This document shows positions 6,322-13,409 of a stretch of DNA of 38,330 nucleotides, one piece after another (within the stretch, counting starts at the first letter, position 1; each line of letters starts with the position of its first letter). The stretch comes from a virus: positions 1 through 38,330 of IMG/VR virus record IMGVR_UViG_3300037071_003297. One strand, given 5' to 3'. The notes beneath the pieces are model-generated. The model saw nothing but the letters and a program-made list of their open reading frames with translations, searched no databases and was not told the origin of the DNA. A program made the position numbers and the translations under genes.

Positions 6322-7725
6322 CTAAAAGGGGACGTCCGCATCAAAATTTTTCAATGCAGAATGCAACGCTGTGAAAAGTTCTGCTTGCGTAACGTCCTTA
6401 CCTGCTAGTTGTTTGCGAACACGATGCTCAATAGTACCTTGTGCTAGGATATGGTAAACCCGCACGACCTGCGTCTGCCCCTGTCGGTACACCCGTGCTA
6501 TGAGCTGGATGTACTCCTCGAGGTTGTAAGTGGGAGAGAACCAGACCATACAACTACCGCCGAACTGCAGATTAAGTCCAGCAGCTGCGGCAGTTGGCTG
6601 CAGACATAGTACTTCTGTCTCACCATTGTTCCAAGCAGTTATCACATCATTGACTTCTTTGGCTGTCATACCTCCTTTAATAGCTTTAGCATCTGGATGC
6701 CGATGTAAGATACGCGTTAACTCATGTGTGAAGTTATAGGCAACGAGCAATGGTTCACCTGCCAGCTCTTCGATAAGATCATCCAGTGCGTCCAGCTTAG
6801 CATCGTGTAGATGCATAACTACACCGTCAACCGAGTACACTGCCCCTCCAGCAACCTGACGTAGCTTGCCTGTGAGGACAGCAGCATTCACAGCTGTGAT
6901 CGGCTGGTCGTCGATGTGGACAATTGCGTCGTCAGCGAACTGCTTGTAAAGGTCCATTGCAGATTTCGGCATTGTGACTGGCAAGTCGACATGCACGATA
7001 TCCGGTAGCTTCAGTACCTCTTCAGGCTTCAAGTAATGCGCTACAGTGGCGATACGCTCGTAGAGTATAGGTTTCAAGCTCGCGATAGGCCTCCAAACGT
7101 AGATATTACGCGGGTCCTGGACAAAGTACATCTGCCTAAAGTGGGTGATGTACTTGCCGAGTGATCTGCCCCTATCGAGTATCATCATCTGCCCAAACAA
7201 GTCCATCAAGCCATTCGCAGCTGGTGTCCCTGTTAAGCCAATGCGGTATGGGAAAGAGGGCAGCATCGGCTTCAATGCCTTGTACCTTAGACTTGACACA
7301 TGCTTAAGCTTCGTCAGCTCGTCGCAGGCTAGGACTTGGAATTGATCCTGGTCTACTCCGAGCTGCTTCATGGCCCACACCACACCATCGTAGTTAAGTA
7401 CAACTATCTGGAACTTCTTGTTACGCAGGACCTCTTCTTTACCAGGACCATGTGCTAGACCAATGCGGAGTCCTGCAAACTGTCGCCACTTCTTAGGCTC
7501 GGTCATCCAGGTTGTCTGTGCGACACGAAGAGGGGCGAGGACCAGCATACGGTAGTCGTATCCAAGTTCTAACAACCGTAAGAACGCAGCGAGTGTCGTT
7601 GGTGTCTTACCAAGCCCCGGGGCCCAAAACAGTCCTGCCCCGTTAGGGTGTGTTATGATCCAGTCTACACCTGTCTCTTGATAATCATGTGGCTTCCATA
7701 TTGGCAGACCAAGACTTGTGTTCAT
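6322..7725 (-). CDS. SNF2-family superfamily 2 helicase/translocase
   Basis: This 467-residue protein has the two-RecA-domain plan of a compact SNF2-like ATPase. Motif I is GLGKT at 37-41, motif II is DELT at 135-138 (in place of DEAH), and motif III is LTGTP at 164-168. Motif V is GLNLQF and motif VI is the QLIARVYRQGQ box near the C-terminus. It would move along or remodel DNA using ATP during replication or recombination. AAGGAG lies seven bases before the ATG. The start overlaps the VRR-NUC gene by 41 bases, and phages often pair these two. No accessory domain is fused to it. Confidence 0.93.
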   Translation of the reverse strand: MNTSLGLPIWKPHDYQETGVDWIITHPNGAGLFWAPGLGKTPTTLAAFLRLLELGYDYRMLVLAPLRVAQTTWMTEPKKWRQFAGLRIGLAHGPGKEEVLRNKKFQIVVLNYDGVVWAMKQLGVDQDQFQVLACDELTKLKHVSSLRYKALKPMLPSFPYRIGLTGTPAANGLMDLFGQMMILDRGRSLGKYITHFRQMYFVQDPRNIYVWRPIASLKPILYERIATVAHYLKPEEVLKLPDIVHVDLPVTMPKSAMDLYKQFADDAIVHIDDQPITAVNAAVLTGKLRQVAGGAVYSVDGVVMHLHDAKLDALDDLIEELAGEPLLVAYNFTHELTRILHRHPDAKAIKGGMTAKEVNDVITAWNNGETEVLCLQPTAAAAGLNLQFGGSCMVWFSPTYNLEEYIQLIARVYRQGQTQVVRVYHILAQGTIEHRVRKQLAGKDVTQAELFTALHSALKNFDADVPF

Positions 7726-7987
7726 CTAGTAGCTCCTTGAAGTCTGCCACGTTATCAATGACCATACTACGATGCCCTAGCTTCTTGAGCTCGTGCAGAA
7801 TGTAGTCCTGGAAAGGGCTGACGATACCACCATCGTCCCGCTTGAACTCAATCCAGGCAGTCCATCCACCAGGCATTAGCAGCACACGGTCAGGCCACCC
7901 ACGTTGCTTCTGGACTTTAAGAAGGATGCCGCCTACCTTCTTAGCTTCAATGCGACAGCGGTTTTCAATGCTTGATTCTGATGCCAT
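7685..7987 (-). CDS. VRR-NUC domain nuclease
   Basis: This 100-residue protein is a stand-alone VRR-NUC domain of the PD-(D/E)XK superfamily. The catalytic core is visible as WPDRVLL (Asp33) followed by AWIEFKR (Glu47, Lys49). The flanking GGILLKVQ segment and the SPFQ at about 57-60 fit the family. In FAN1-like enzymes this domain cuts branched or flapped DNA, so a role in replication or recombination intermediates is likely. GGAG is seven bases before the ATG. It lies between DNA polymerase and the SNF2 helicase, with which it overlaps. Confidence 0.9.
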   Translation of the reverse strand: MASESSIENRCRIEAKKVGGILLKVQKQRGWPDRVLLMPGGWTAWIEFKRDDGGIVSPFQDYILHELKKLGHRSMVIDNVADFKELLDEHKSWSANMEAT

Positions 7988-8002
7988 TATAGTTCTCCGC
8001 GG

Positions 8003-8242
8003 TTAACCTTCACGTACTTTAGTGCCGTGCATGATGAATCCATCGACTGCTTGATCCCATGCTTGATCTATCTCTTGTTGTCCTAACTTGCGAAGAGATA
8101 CCCATTGCCCGTCAGGGTGCTTGGTGAATAGCCATCCGTACCATTTACTGCCAGTACGAAGATCGGCGGCGCAGCTTGGATTTACTTGAAGTAGTGTCAT
8201 GCCATTTGGTAGTATATTACGGTGGTTAACTTCGCCTTCCAT
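8003..8242 (-). CDS. Small hypothetical protein (79 aa)
   Basis: This 79-residue protein has several aromatic and charged residues (GSKWYGWLFTKHPDGQWVSL) and a helical C-terminal half. I do not recognise the family. Its ATG shares one base with the DNA polymerase stop (TAATG), and the same 12-base leader GGAGAACTATAA stands before this start, where it is the end of the polymerase gene. An almost identical leader precedes the VRR-NUC start, so a short duplication made this gene junction. It is co-translated with the polymerase. No catalytic motif is visible. Confidence 0.7.
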   Translation of the reverse strand: MEGEVNHRNILPNGMTLLQVNPSCAADLRTGSKWYGWLFTKHPDGQWVSLRKLGQQEIDQAWDQAVDGFIMHGTKVREG

Positions 8243-10032
8243 TATAGTTCTCCATAACTGTGGCCGCGTGTCTCGTCACAGACAACCTCATACTCGAGTT
8301 TATCGGCGAAGGCGCCACGCATAGCCTTTTGAAGGGCTGCTGAGGCTTCGTCTGCCCCATCCTCAGGTGCTTCAATGATTAGCTGGTCATGGACCGTGAG
8401 TAGAAGTTCACCTGGAGAATCATCTTTTGCGAAGTCAAGCATTGCCTGCTTAGTCTGGTCTGCAGCACTGCCCTGGATGAGGTAGTTTGTGAGTTTATAT
8501 TCAAACGTCCATAGGCGATCGCCAATAGTTTTCGGTGGTTCGCAATAGTAGAGCCGGCCGCCAATGGTACGGATAGGCATGTTACGATCAGCCCGTCCTC
8601 TAAGCCCGTTTTGTAGCGCTTTAATCTCTGGTAGGGCTTCCATGTAGGCGTATTTAATTCGTTTTGCTTCGGGTTCGGAGATAGCGAGACTCTTAGCAAT
8701 TTTCGCAATACCGGCGCCATACAAGATAGCAAAGCCGAGAGTCTTGGCTTCTTTTCGCGTAAGGCCTGCAAGTTGGGCCGCAATCTGGTGTAAGTCCGCA
8801 TAATGATCCTCGTGAAGGGCAGAGAGCAGCTTTCCACCTGTGAAGTGGGCTAAGAGGCGGAGTTCTTGCGAGGAGTAGTCCGCGCTGATAAGAATGTTTC
8901 CCGGTCTTGCAATGATATAGTCGCGACAATTTGGTAAAGGAATGTCAAGTCTATACCCAATTTTGCCGAGCTGTCCAAGTAACTTCTCAAAGTCAGAGGG
9001 CATGTTTTGCATATTAGGTGTTGACGAAAACCGCCCAGTCCGTGCTCCAACCGCATCATAGTTTCGTACCTGGTTCCATCGTGGATAAAGTAGACCGCCT
9101 GTCTTCAGACCTGCCTCGTACCATGGCTGTAGAAAGGTCCGCAGACACGTTGCAAGGGCAGCGCGTACCAGTAGGTTCCCGAGCAAATCGGGCTCGGTCA
9201 CGGTCTCGATTAGGCTATCCTTACTGACCGATTCTGCCCCTTTAGCTGTCAGTAGCAGGCCTGTTGTAGCACCCGACACCTTTAAAGCAGTTATTAGCTC
9301 GTCCGAGTCTGGATCGATCGGGCCGAGTCGCTTCTGTATCTTGAGTGTCAAGTCAGCCAGCATAGCCTGGTACTTCGGTAAATCTGCTGCCAACCGTGGC
9401 ATATCCAGGAACACACCGCGTTGTTCCATACCAACGATGTGCGGCATGAGCGCCATTTCGCGGCGATATGCTTCGTGTTGTCCTAAGTCGAAGGACTCTT
9501 GATACTTACGATACAAGCCAAGAGTACGTGTGGTATCACCAATGGCATACGGTGACACTAATGGGGCAGGCGCCTCTGCGATATGCGCACCCCACTTCTT
9601 GTCGTTGGACTTGACCTTGCCGTTACTGATGAGCCATTGTCGCACGTCTTCCTGCTCGACTGGTGGCATGCCCAGGTGTACCGCCGAGAGTGGCTTGAGG
9701 GCCAGCTCCCCGTGTGGGTTATCAATGAAGGCCTGGACCATCGTGCATTCTACTTGGTCCCATGGTAGCTCAACTCCAAGTTTTTCTGCAGCAACCTGGC
9801 GATCGAAGATAGCGTTATGCATGACAAATTTACTTGTCTTGTCACGCGCCAAGGTACGGAGATATTCCGCCGCTCCAGCCTCAGTTCCATTATTCCCTCC
9901 AGGATGACCGAAGCTCGTATATGTACCCTCGTCATCATCTTCCTTTACTGCCAGTCCAACTGGCTCTGGTGGGTAGTCCGGCCGTTCACCAATCGCGTGT
10001 GTTTCAAAGTCAACCACAACTAATTCAGTCAT
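8242..10032 (-). CDS. Family A DNA polymerase with 3'-5' exonuclease
   Basis: This 596-residue replicative polymerase is shorter than T7 gp5 (about 700). Exo motif I is DFETHA near residue 8, exo II is NAIFD, and exo III is YAIGD, so proofreading should be active. The palm region shows TGRFSSTPNMQNMPS, motif A DYSSQELR and motif B KTLGFAILYGAG. Motif C reads TVHDQLI, keeping the metal-binding Asp but with Gln where Glu is usual. GAGG lies eight bases before the ATG. It leads an operon with the 79-residue protein, the VRR-NUC nuclease and the SNF2 helicase. It should copy the genome together with the primase-helicase at 17858. Confidence 0.96.
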   Translation of the reverse strand: MTELVVVDFETHAIGERPDYPPEPVGLAVKEDDDEGTYTSFGHPGGNNGTEAGAAEYLRTLARDKTSKFVMHNAIFDRQVAAEKLGVELPWDQVECTMVQAFIDNPHGELALKPLSAVHLGMPPVEQEDVRQWLISNGKVKSNDKKWGAHIAEAPAPLVSPYAIGDTTRTLGLYRKYQESFDLGQHEAYRREMALMPHIVGMEQRGVFLDMPRLAADLPKYQAMLADLTLKIQKRLGPIDPDSDELITALKVSGATTGLLLTAKGAESVSKDSLIETVTEPDLLGNLLVRAALATCLRTFLQPWYEAGLKTGGLLYPRWNQVRNYDAVGARTGRFSSTPNMQNMPSDFEKLLGQLGKIGYRLDIPLPNCRDYIIARPGNILISADYSSQELRLLAHFTGGKLLSALHEDHYADLHQIAAQLAGLTRKEAKTLGFAILYGAGIAKIAKSLAISEPEAKRIKYAYMEALPEIKALQNGLRGRADRNMPIRTIGGRLYYCEPPKTIGDRLWTFEYKLTNYLIQGSAADQTKQAMLDFAKDDSPGELLLTVHDQLIIEAPEDGADEASAALQKAMRGAFADKLEYEVVCDETRGHSYGEL

Positions 10033-10056
10033 TGCTATGTCCTCGTATTTAGAAGC

Positions 10057-10080
10057 AAAAAAGACCCTCCGAAGAGGGCC
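10057..10080 (-). terminator. Rho-independent terminator, leftward
   Basis: On the minus strand CCCTC-TTCG-GAGGG forms a very stable UUCG tetraloop hairpin, followed by a T-run (complement of AAAAAA at 10057-10062). It ends the unit of the Cys-rich protein at 10100 just before the polymerase gene. The polymerase operon therefore depends on read-through or an unseen promoter. Confidence 0.88.
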
Positions 10081-10099
10081 ACAAGGTCACAACAGCAAA

Positions 10100-10840
10100 T
10101 CAATACTTGGTGCTCTCAGGCGCAGCCGGTGTCATCACAGGGTACGGTGTCAGCAGAAGGTCCTCAGACAGTGCCATTTTCTCGAGCAGTGCATCATAGT
10201 CAGGGTTGTCGTTGACTTCAAGAGTGGTGACACTGACCTTGAAGAAGGTCCGGGAATCTACCTTATTGTCCATGCGGCAGCGGTATTGCCCAAGCATCTT
10301 CCCCGCCATGCCTGCACGTGTTACAAGATCGAGGACGGTCTGACGGCTTGTAATCGGGAAACCTGCGAGATAGATCGGTGCACTACGTACGTCGTTGGAA
10401 TACGGGACCAGAGCAACTCGAAGAGCTTCTCGACATGCTTTGCCTCGACCCTCATTCCCGCTCCTCCACTGATTGTTTGGGCAACTTGCGCAATCCGTAT
10501 GTGCAGGGGCCGATGCATCAGCATGTGGTTTCTCCATATCGTAGCTATAACATGCAGGGATGTTGGTGTTGTTCGGGTCGAACTTCTTGGCGTAGAACGT
10601 ACGCTCTGGCTGCGCGGCGATGATCTGCACTTCGCAGCTTGCGTTGGGCACTGTCATTTCGCCGATGATAATGTTACCGCCTTTGAAGGAGACACGCTGA
10701 GGCGCAGTACTGCCCTTCGTAGCGTTCTCAGTCTGTGCTGCGATGGCAGCCTTAACACGTTCTGCTTGCGACACAATGGCTGTCGATGGGGCAGCCTTTT
10801 CTTCTTGTTTCGCTACCTGTGCTTCTGCTTCTTTTGCCAT
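10100..10840 (-). CDS. Cys-rich candidate single-stranded DNA-binding protein
   Basis: This 246-residue protein has an Ala/Glu/Lys-rich N-terminal extension, a beta-rich middle, and a Cys/His cluster (ACYSYDMEKPH, then HTDCASCPNNQW and GKACREALRVALVP) likely to hold one zinc ion. The same arrangement is familiar from a common phage family often placed with replication genes. I judge an ssDNA-binding role the best guess, not proven. I chose the ATG at 10840 with AAGGA seven bases upstream; the longer frame to 10900 runs through the promoter region. It forms its own unit between promoter element B and a strong terminator, consistent with a protein needed in large amounts. Confidence 0.75.
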   Translation of the reverse strand: MAKEAEAQVAKQEEKAAPSTAIVSQAERVKAAIAAQTENATKGSTAPQRVSFKGGNIIIGEMTVPNASCEVQIIAAQPERTFYAKKFDPNNTNIPACYSYDMEKPHADASAPAHTDCASCPNNQWRSGNEGRGKACREALRVALVPYSNDVRSAPIYLAGFPITSRQTVLDLVTRAGMAGKMLGQYRCRMDNKVDSRTFFKVSVTTLEVNDNPDYDALLEKMALSEDLLLTPYPVMTPAAPESTKY

Positions 10841-10888
10841 GATCTTTTCCTTGGGTTTGAGCCCTCGCACTGTACGAGGACATGAATC

Positions 10889-10894
10889 ATTATA
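10889..10894 (-). promoter_or_regulatory. Promoter-like element B (TATAAT), leftward
   Basis: The minus strand reads GTGTTATAATGATTCATG, with an extended -10 (TG one base upstream). Two TTGACA hexamers lie upstream, but the nearest is 21 bases away, too far for a standard sigma-70 promoter. An inverted repeat ACACAC/GTGTGT sits between them and could be an operator. It is 49 bases before the ATG at 10840. Confidence 0.68.
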
Positions 10895-10927
10895 ACACAC
10901 TTGTGGCTAGATGTGTGTCAACCTTTG

Positions 10928-11245
10928 TCAATTTTCTTCGCCGGGCTCCTTGTACGTAATAGCTAGGAGGGATTGAAGCTTCTCATTCAGGTGCTGCATC
11001 TCTTGATAATGCTCAGCCTCTTTGTTTCTAATTTGCTCGCGAAGTACAGCTGCTGCTGAATTGCGCATTTCTTCCTCTGACTGAAAGCTATCAATTACGA
11101 CAATGGCTTCGCCCACTTTTGTCCACATACTGGACATATCGGCGCTACAAATATGCAAGTCATCGAGCGTAATTGTGCCATCAAGCACGCGTCGAAGGGC
11201 TGAATCATTTGTAGCCCAGACTGCTATTTTTCCTTCGAGTTTCAT
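10928..11245 (-). CDS. Small protein with C-terminal coiled coil
   Basis: This 105-residue protein has an N-terminal mixed region (KLEGKIAVWATNDSALRRVL) and a C-terminal half rich in Glu, Gln and Lys that should form a coiled coil (REQIRNKEAEHYQEMQHLNE). I do not recognise it. Its ATG shares one base with the stop of the 81-residue gene (TAATG), with GAGG eight bases upstream. It is the last gene of the unit that starts at 12430. No enzyme motif is present. Confidence 0.7.
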   Translation of the reverse strand: MKLEGKIAVWATNDSALRRVLDGTITLDDLHICSADMSSMWTKVGEAIVVIDSFQSEEEMRNSAAAVLREQIRNKEAEHYQEMQHLNEKLQSLLAITYKEPGEEN

Positions 11246-11490
11246 TATGCTATCCTCATGTCGTTGTAATCCACAATGATCTGCCCTTTGAGCGTCATCT
11301 TGACAGTACCAAACTGCAGACCAGTTAGTACGTGGTAAATCTCACCAACCTGGCCGACTTTGCCTTCCAGGATCATGAGCTGTACGGCCCTTTTAGCCGC
11401 GGTATCGAGGGACTTGTAGTGACGCGTTCTGCGGATAGGCTGCCGCCTACTATTGAAGAAGGCGACGTGGATATGCCGTTCGCTTGTCAT
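11245..11490 (-). CDS. Small hypothetical protein (81 aa)
   Basis: This 81-residue protein has a basic N-terminal third (FFNSRRQPIRRTRHYKSLD), a helix with AAKRAVQLMI, and a beta-rich end (TVKMTLKGQIIVDYND). The basic region could bind nucleic acid, but I know no family. Its ATG overlaps the stop of the 36-residue membrane peptide by four bases (ATGA), so the two are coupled. The next gene follows with a TAATG overlap. Confidence 0.7.
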   Translation of the reverse strand: MTSERHIHVAFFNSRRQPIRRTRHYKSLDTAAKRAVQLMILEGKVGQVGEIYHVLTGLQFGTVKMTLKGQIIVDYNDMRIA

Positions 11491-11597
11491 CTCAGCACCT
11501 GTAGTGTCTTACCATTAAGCTGGCAGAAATAAAACCCACCGATAAAGAACCCGGTACCTATTATCATACCGAGAAAGAAACATGTTAGCTCAAGCAT
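11487..11597 (-). CDS. 36-residue single-pass membrane peptide
   Basis: This short frame begins MLELTCFFLGMIIGTGFFIG and ends GFYFCQLNGKTLQVLR. It has one strong transmembrane helix with Gly spacing and a short basic tail, so it is probably inserted in the inner membrane with the tail in the cytoplasm. GAGGAG lies seven bases before the ATG. The start overlaps the end of the nuclease gene by eight bases, and the stop overlaps the next start by four. Function is unknown. A membrane anchor for the replication complex or a host-directed toxin are possibilities only. Confidence 0.7.
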   Translation of the reverse strand: MLELTCFFLGMIIGTGFFIGGFYFCQLNGKTLQVLR

Positions 11598-12222
11598 TCC
11601 TGTGCTCCTCTAATATCTGTTCGATGACTGCCTCGACATAGACCTGTGCAGCCTTACATTTGACGATCATGTCCTTCTCGAGGGCAGCGTCACGCGGATA
11701 CAACAGCGTCGTCACCCGCAGATGGGGTGGGATGTGGTCTACTTTGTGAATTGCTGGATTCTCATACTTAATGAGTTCGTCAGGTGTAGATACCATGCAA
11801 TATGACAGTTGAAATTCAGACTTGTCATATAAGTACATGTAGGCGCGTCCTTGCCACTCGTAGAGAGTTTCTTCGGCATCTGCCCTTGTTGCGGGGAAGG
11901 TGCTAAGGCTCCAGGCGGTCTTGATATCGATAACACGGTCCCGTGTAAGGATGTCAGCTTCTCCATTAAGGATATCATTTGTACGGCGCTCTGCATTCTT
12001 GAAGTACTCCGTTCCGCCTACTTGGTTAAGAAGGTTAATACTTGCGCCCTCGCATTGTATACCCTTTTGCATGTACTTGACATCTATCTCCGTAACGTAT
12101 CCGTAGACGATCTCTTTGGCTAGACTCGTCAGGTAGGTCTTCGCCCCTACTGAGAGTACTTCGTTCGCCGCTTTCGGCTTCGTCATTATCTTGCCCAAGC
12201 AAGATGGATGGATCAGAACCAT
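11590..12222 (-). CDS. PD-(D/E)XK exonuclease (phage type)
   Basis: This 210-residue protein resembles phage PD-(D/E)XK nucleases. Residues about 25-62 (VGAKTYLTSLAKEIVYG, YMQKGIQCEG) form the N-terminal helices with Glu59. The catalytic strand pair is GEAD (Asp90) and VIDIKTAW (Asp99, Lys101). It would degrade or process DNA ends during replication, recombination or host-DNA breakdown. I chose the ATG at 12222 because GGAGG lies five bases upstream; the frame is open to 12273. Its first 188 bases overlap the 3' part of the zinc-ribbon frame. The family match begins near residue 22, so this frame is the conserved one in the overlap. Confidence 0.85.
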   Translation of the reverse strand: MVLIHPSCLGKIMTKPKAANEVLSVGAKTYLTSLAKEIVYGYVTEIDVKYMQKGIQCEGASINLLNQVGGTEYFKNAERRTNDILNGEADILTRDRVIDIKTAWSLSTFPATRADAEETLYEWQGRAYMYLYDKSEFQLSYCMVSTPDELIKYENPAIHKVDHIPPHLRVTTLLYPRDAALEKDMIVKCKAAQVYVEAVIEQILEEHRNA

Positions 12223-12430
12223 ATGTACCTCCATAGTGTTTAACAACATAAGCAGTCCAAAACGCAACCTCAAGGGGCAGGGGCTTCTTTTTGAGCCGTG
12301 AAGCTAGCTCTAGGTCATTGCGGCACATCTTGCAGGTTGACCTTCTACCACCTGCAGCAGAAGGATCACCCTGAAATGCAGTTAAATCCTTCTCCTCACC
12401 ACAATGCTTGCAACGTTTTTGTCCAAACAT
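12035..12430 (-). CDS. Zinc-ribbon protein overlapping the nuclease gene
   Basis: This 131-residue frame begins with a clear zinc ribbon: CKHC (Cys7, Cys10) followed 22 residues later by CKMC (Cys33, Cys36). A basic helix follows (ASRLKKKPLP). Such ribbons occur in HNH-type and DNA-recognition proteins, but no HNH catalytic motif is seen. GGAGG lies five bases before the ATG at 12430; the in-frame GTG at 12433 is less likely. The last 60 or so residues overlap the nuclease gene in another frame and are charged and low in order, so only the first 70 are convincing. It is the first gene of the leftward block, behind promoter element C. Confidence 0.7.
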   Translation of the reverse strand: MFGQKRCKHCGEEKDLTAFQGDPSAAGGRRSTCKMCRNDLELASRLKKKPLPLEVAFWTAYVVKHYGGTYGSDPSILLGQDNDEAESGERSTLSRGEDLPDESSQRDRLRIRYGDRCQVHAKGYTMRGRKY

Positions 12431-12477
12431 CACTTCCTCCCTATCTCGAACAACGCACTAAACATGTTCGTAGAATC

Positions 12478-12483
12478 ATTATA
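12478..12483 (-). promoter_or_regulatory. Promoter-like element C (TATAAT), leftward
   Basis: The minus strand reads GTATTATAATGATTCTAC, a perfect -10 hexamer and the same downstream TGATTC as element B. No -35 hexamer lies at standard distance. It is 48 bases before the ATG at 12430 and should start the first leftward transcript from the divergent control region. Confidence 0.65.
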
Positions 12484-12564
12484 ATACTTTTGGAGACTTT
12501 GGTTATCACTTGGGCAACGTCATTTTTCGTGAATTGTCGAAAATTGTTGCGTCAAGTTATCCAA

Positions 12565-12594
12565 TTGAATCCAATTTTATCTATGTGATATAAT
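12565..12594 (+). promoter_or_regulatory. Sigma-70-like promoter, rightward
   Basis: TTGAAT at 12565-12570 and TATAAT at 12589-12594 are spaced by 18 bases, with an extended -10 TG at 12586-12587. It is a strong candidate host-polymerase promoter for the rightward early block. It would give a leader of about 200 bases containing the GTCAT repeats. Confidence 0.65.
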
Positions 12595-12635
12595 TAAAGA
12601 ATGAAAAACAGGTTACATCAGTGTCCCACGCGTAT

Positions 12636-12696
12636 GTCATATACCCACGTCATATGTGTGCGTCATTTTTATATTCACTGTTTATTCTGATGTCAT
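12636..12696. repeat. GTCAT repeats with 13-base spacing
   Basis: GTCAT occurs at 12636, 12649 and 12662 with exact 13-base spacing, again at 12692, and once further left at 12519. The flanks vary (TATGTCATATACC, CACGTCATATGTG, TGCGTCATTTTTA). The array sits between the two rightward promoters in the divergent spacer, so it may bind a regulator or a replication initiator. Confidence 0.5.
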
Positions 12697-12745
12697 TGTC
12701 GTGAAGTTCACGATTAATATGGCATCGTTTAGGTAACAAGTGCTG

Positions 12746-12778
12746 TATAATATACAATGACGCAAAGTCTTTTTGCGT
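12746..12778 (+). promoter_or_regulatory. Promoter -10 with 5' stem-loop leader, rightward
   Basis: TATAAT at 12746-12751 is followed by a perfect 7-bp hairpin (ACGCAAA and TTTGCGT, 12760-12766 and 12772-12778, loop GTCTT). This would be the very 5' end of the transcript. No good -35 is visible. The ATG at 12809 is 58 bases after the start of the hexamer. A 5' stem-loop could protect the early mRNA; a short terminator-like role is less likely because no T-run follows. Confidence 0.5.
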
Positions 12779-12808
12779 TTGAAATCAACTACTTACAGGA
12801 GTCCAATC

Positions 12809-13111
12809 ATGAAACTGTATGCACGCCAAGGCGATCTGGTCATTCACAACTACGTGGACGACAATAAGACTCTCACCCCTACCAATCATGTGTCGTGTGC
12901 GGGTGATTCTTCTGGCCATACGCATACCATCAGTGGTAAGTTGGCAGTTTTCCGCGATGGTCTCAACACCCGCATCAATGTTTTGGAGGACACGCATCTC
13001 ATCCACAACAAGGCAGGTGGCCATAAGTCCATCCCTCTACCGGCTGGGCAGTACCTCATTACGCCTAAGCGTGAGCGGGGCGATGCAACTGACCGTACGG
13101 TTACTGATTAA
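12809..13111 (+). CDS. Small QGD-type beta protein
   Basis: This 100-residue protein has the pattern ARQGDLVIHN near the start, SCAGDSSGHTHTISG in the middle and HKSIPLPAGQYLITPKRE near the end. I recognise this layout (a QGD start, a GHxH centre and a P-L-P-x-G-x-Y end) from a widespread uncharacterised bacterial and phage family, often encoded next to DUF6745 proteins. It should be a compact beta fold; the His residues could bind metal. I chose the ATG at 12809 with AGGAG seven bases upstream over the longer frame to 12773. It is the first gene of the rightward early block. Confidence 0.8.
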   Translation: MKLYARQGDLVIHNYVDDNKTLTPTNHVSCAGDSSGHTHTISGKLAVFRDGLNTRINVLEDTHLIHNKAGGHKSIPLPAGQYLITPKRERGDATDRTVTD

Positions 13112-13137
13112 TCTAGCACAACACAAGGAGAATCAAA

Positions 13138-13398
13138 ATGAACGGTGCACAACGCAGAGTAGTTAACACGATTATCGACGGACTTGGCCAAATTAACGTG
13201 CAGATGAGTGGTTATGCTGACCAGCTACAATATGTTATTGACGAGCTGCAAGAAAAGTATGACGACATGAGTGAAAAGGCTCAAGAAGGTGATAAGGGTG
13301 AGGAGCTTCTTATGACCATCGAGACACTTGAGAGCGTTCATGGTGACCTGGAAAACGGCCAAGTCGACAGCGCCTGCTACACTCTTCAAAACATCTAA
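13138..13398 (+). CDS. Small acidic coiled-coil protein
   Basis: This 86-residue, acidic, all-helical protein has heptad-like hydrophobics and the pattern QYVIDELQEKYDDMSEKAQE then GDKGEELLMTIETLESV. This matches from memory a common small phage and plasmid family with a helical hairpin and a turn containing GDKG or SEKG. AAGGAG lies seven bases before the ATG. It stands between the QGD-type gene and the DUF6745-like gene and is probably co-translated. Function is unknown; a dimer or adaptor is likely from the coiled coil. Confidence 0.8.
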   Translation: MNGAQRRVVNTIIDGLGQINVQMSGYADQLQYVIDELQEKYDDMSEKAQEGDKGEELLMTIETLESVHGDLENGQVDSACYTLQNI

Positions 13399-13409
13399 GG
13401 ATAACGACA

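Noticed and set aside
12035-12221. C-terminal part of the zinc-ribbon frame as a conserved domain
   Set aside because: In this stretch the nuclease frame holds the recognisable motifs. The ribbon frame gives a charged sequence without family signs, although it may still be translated.
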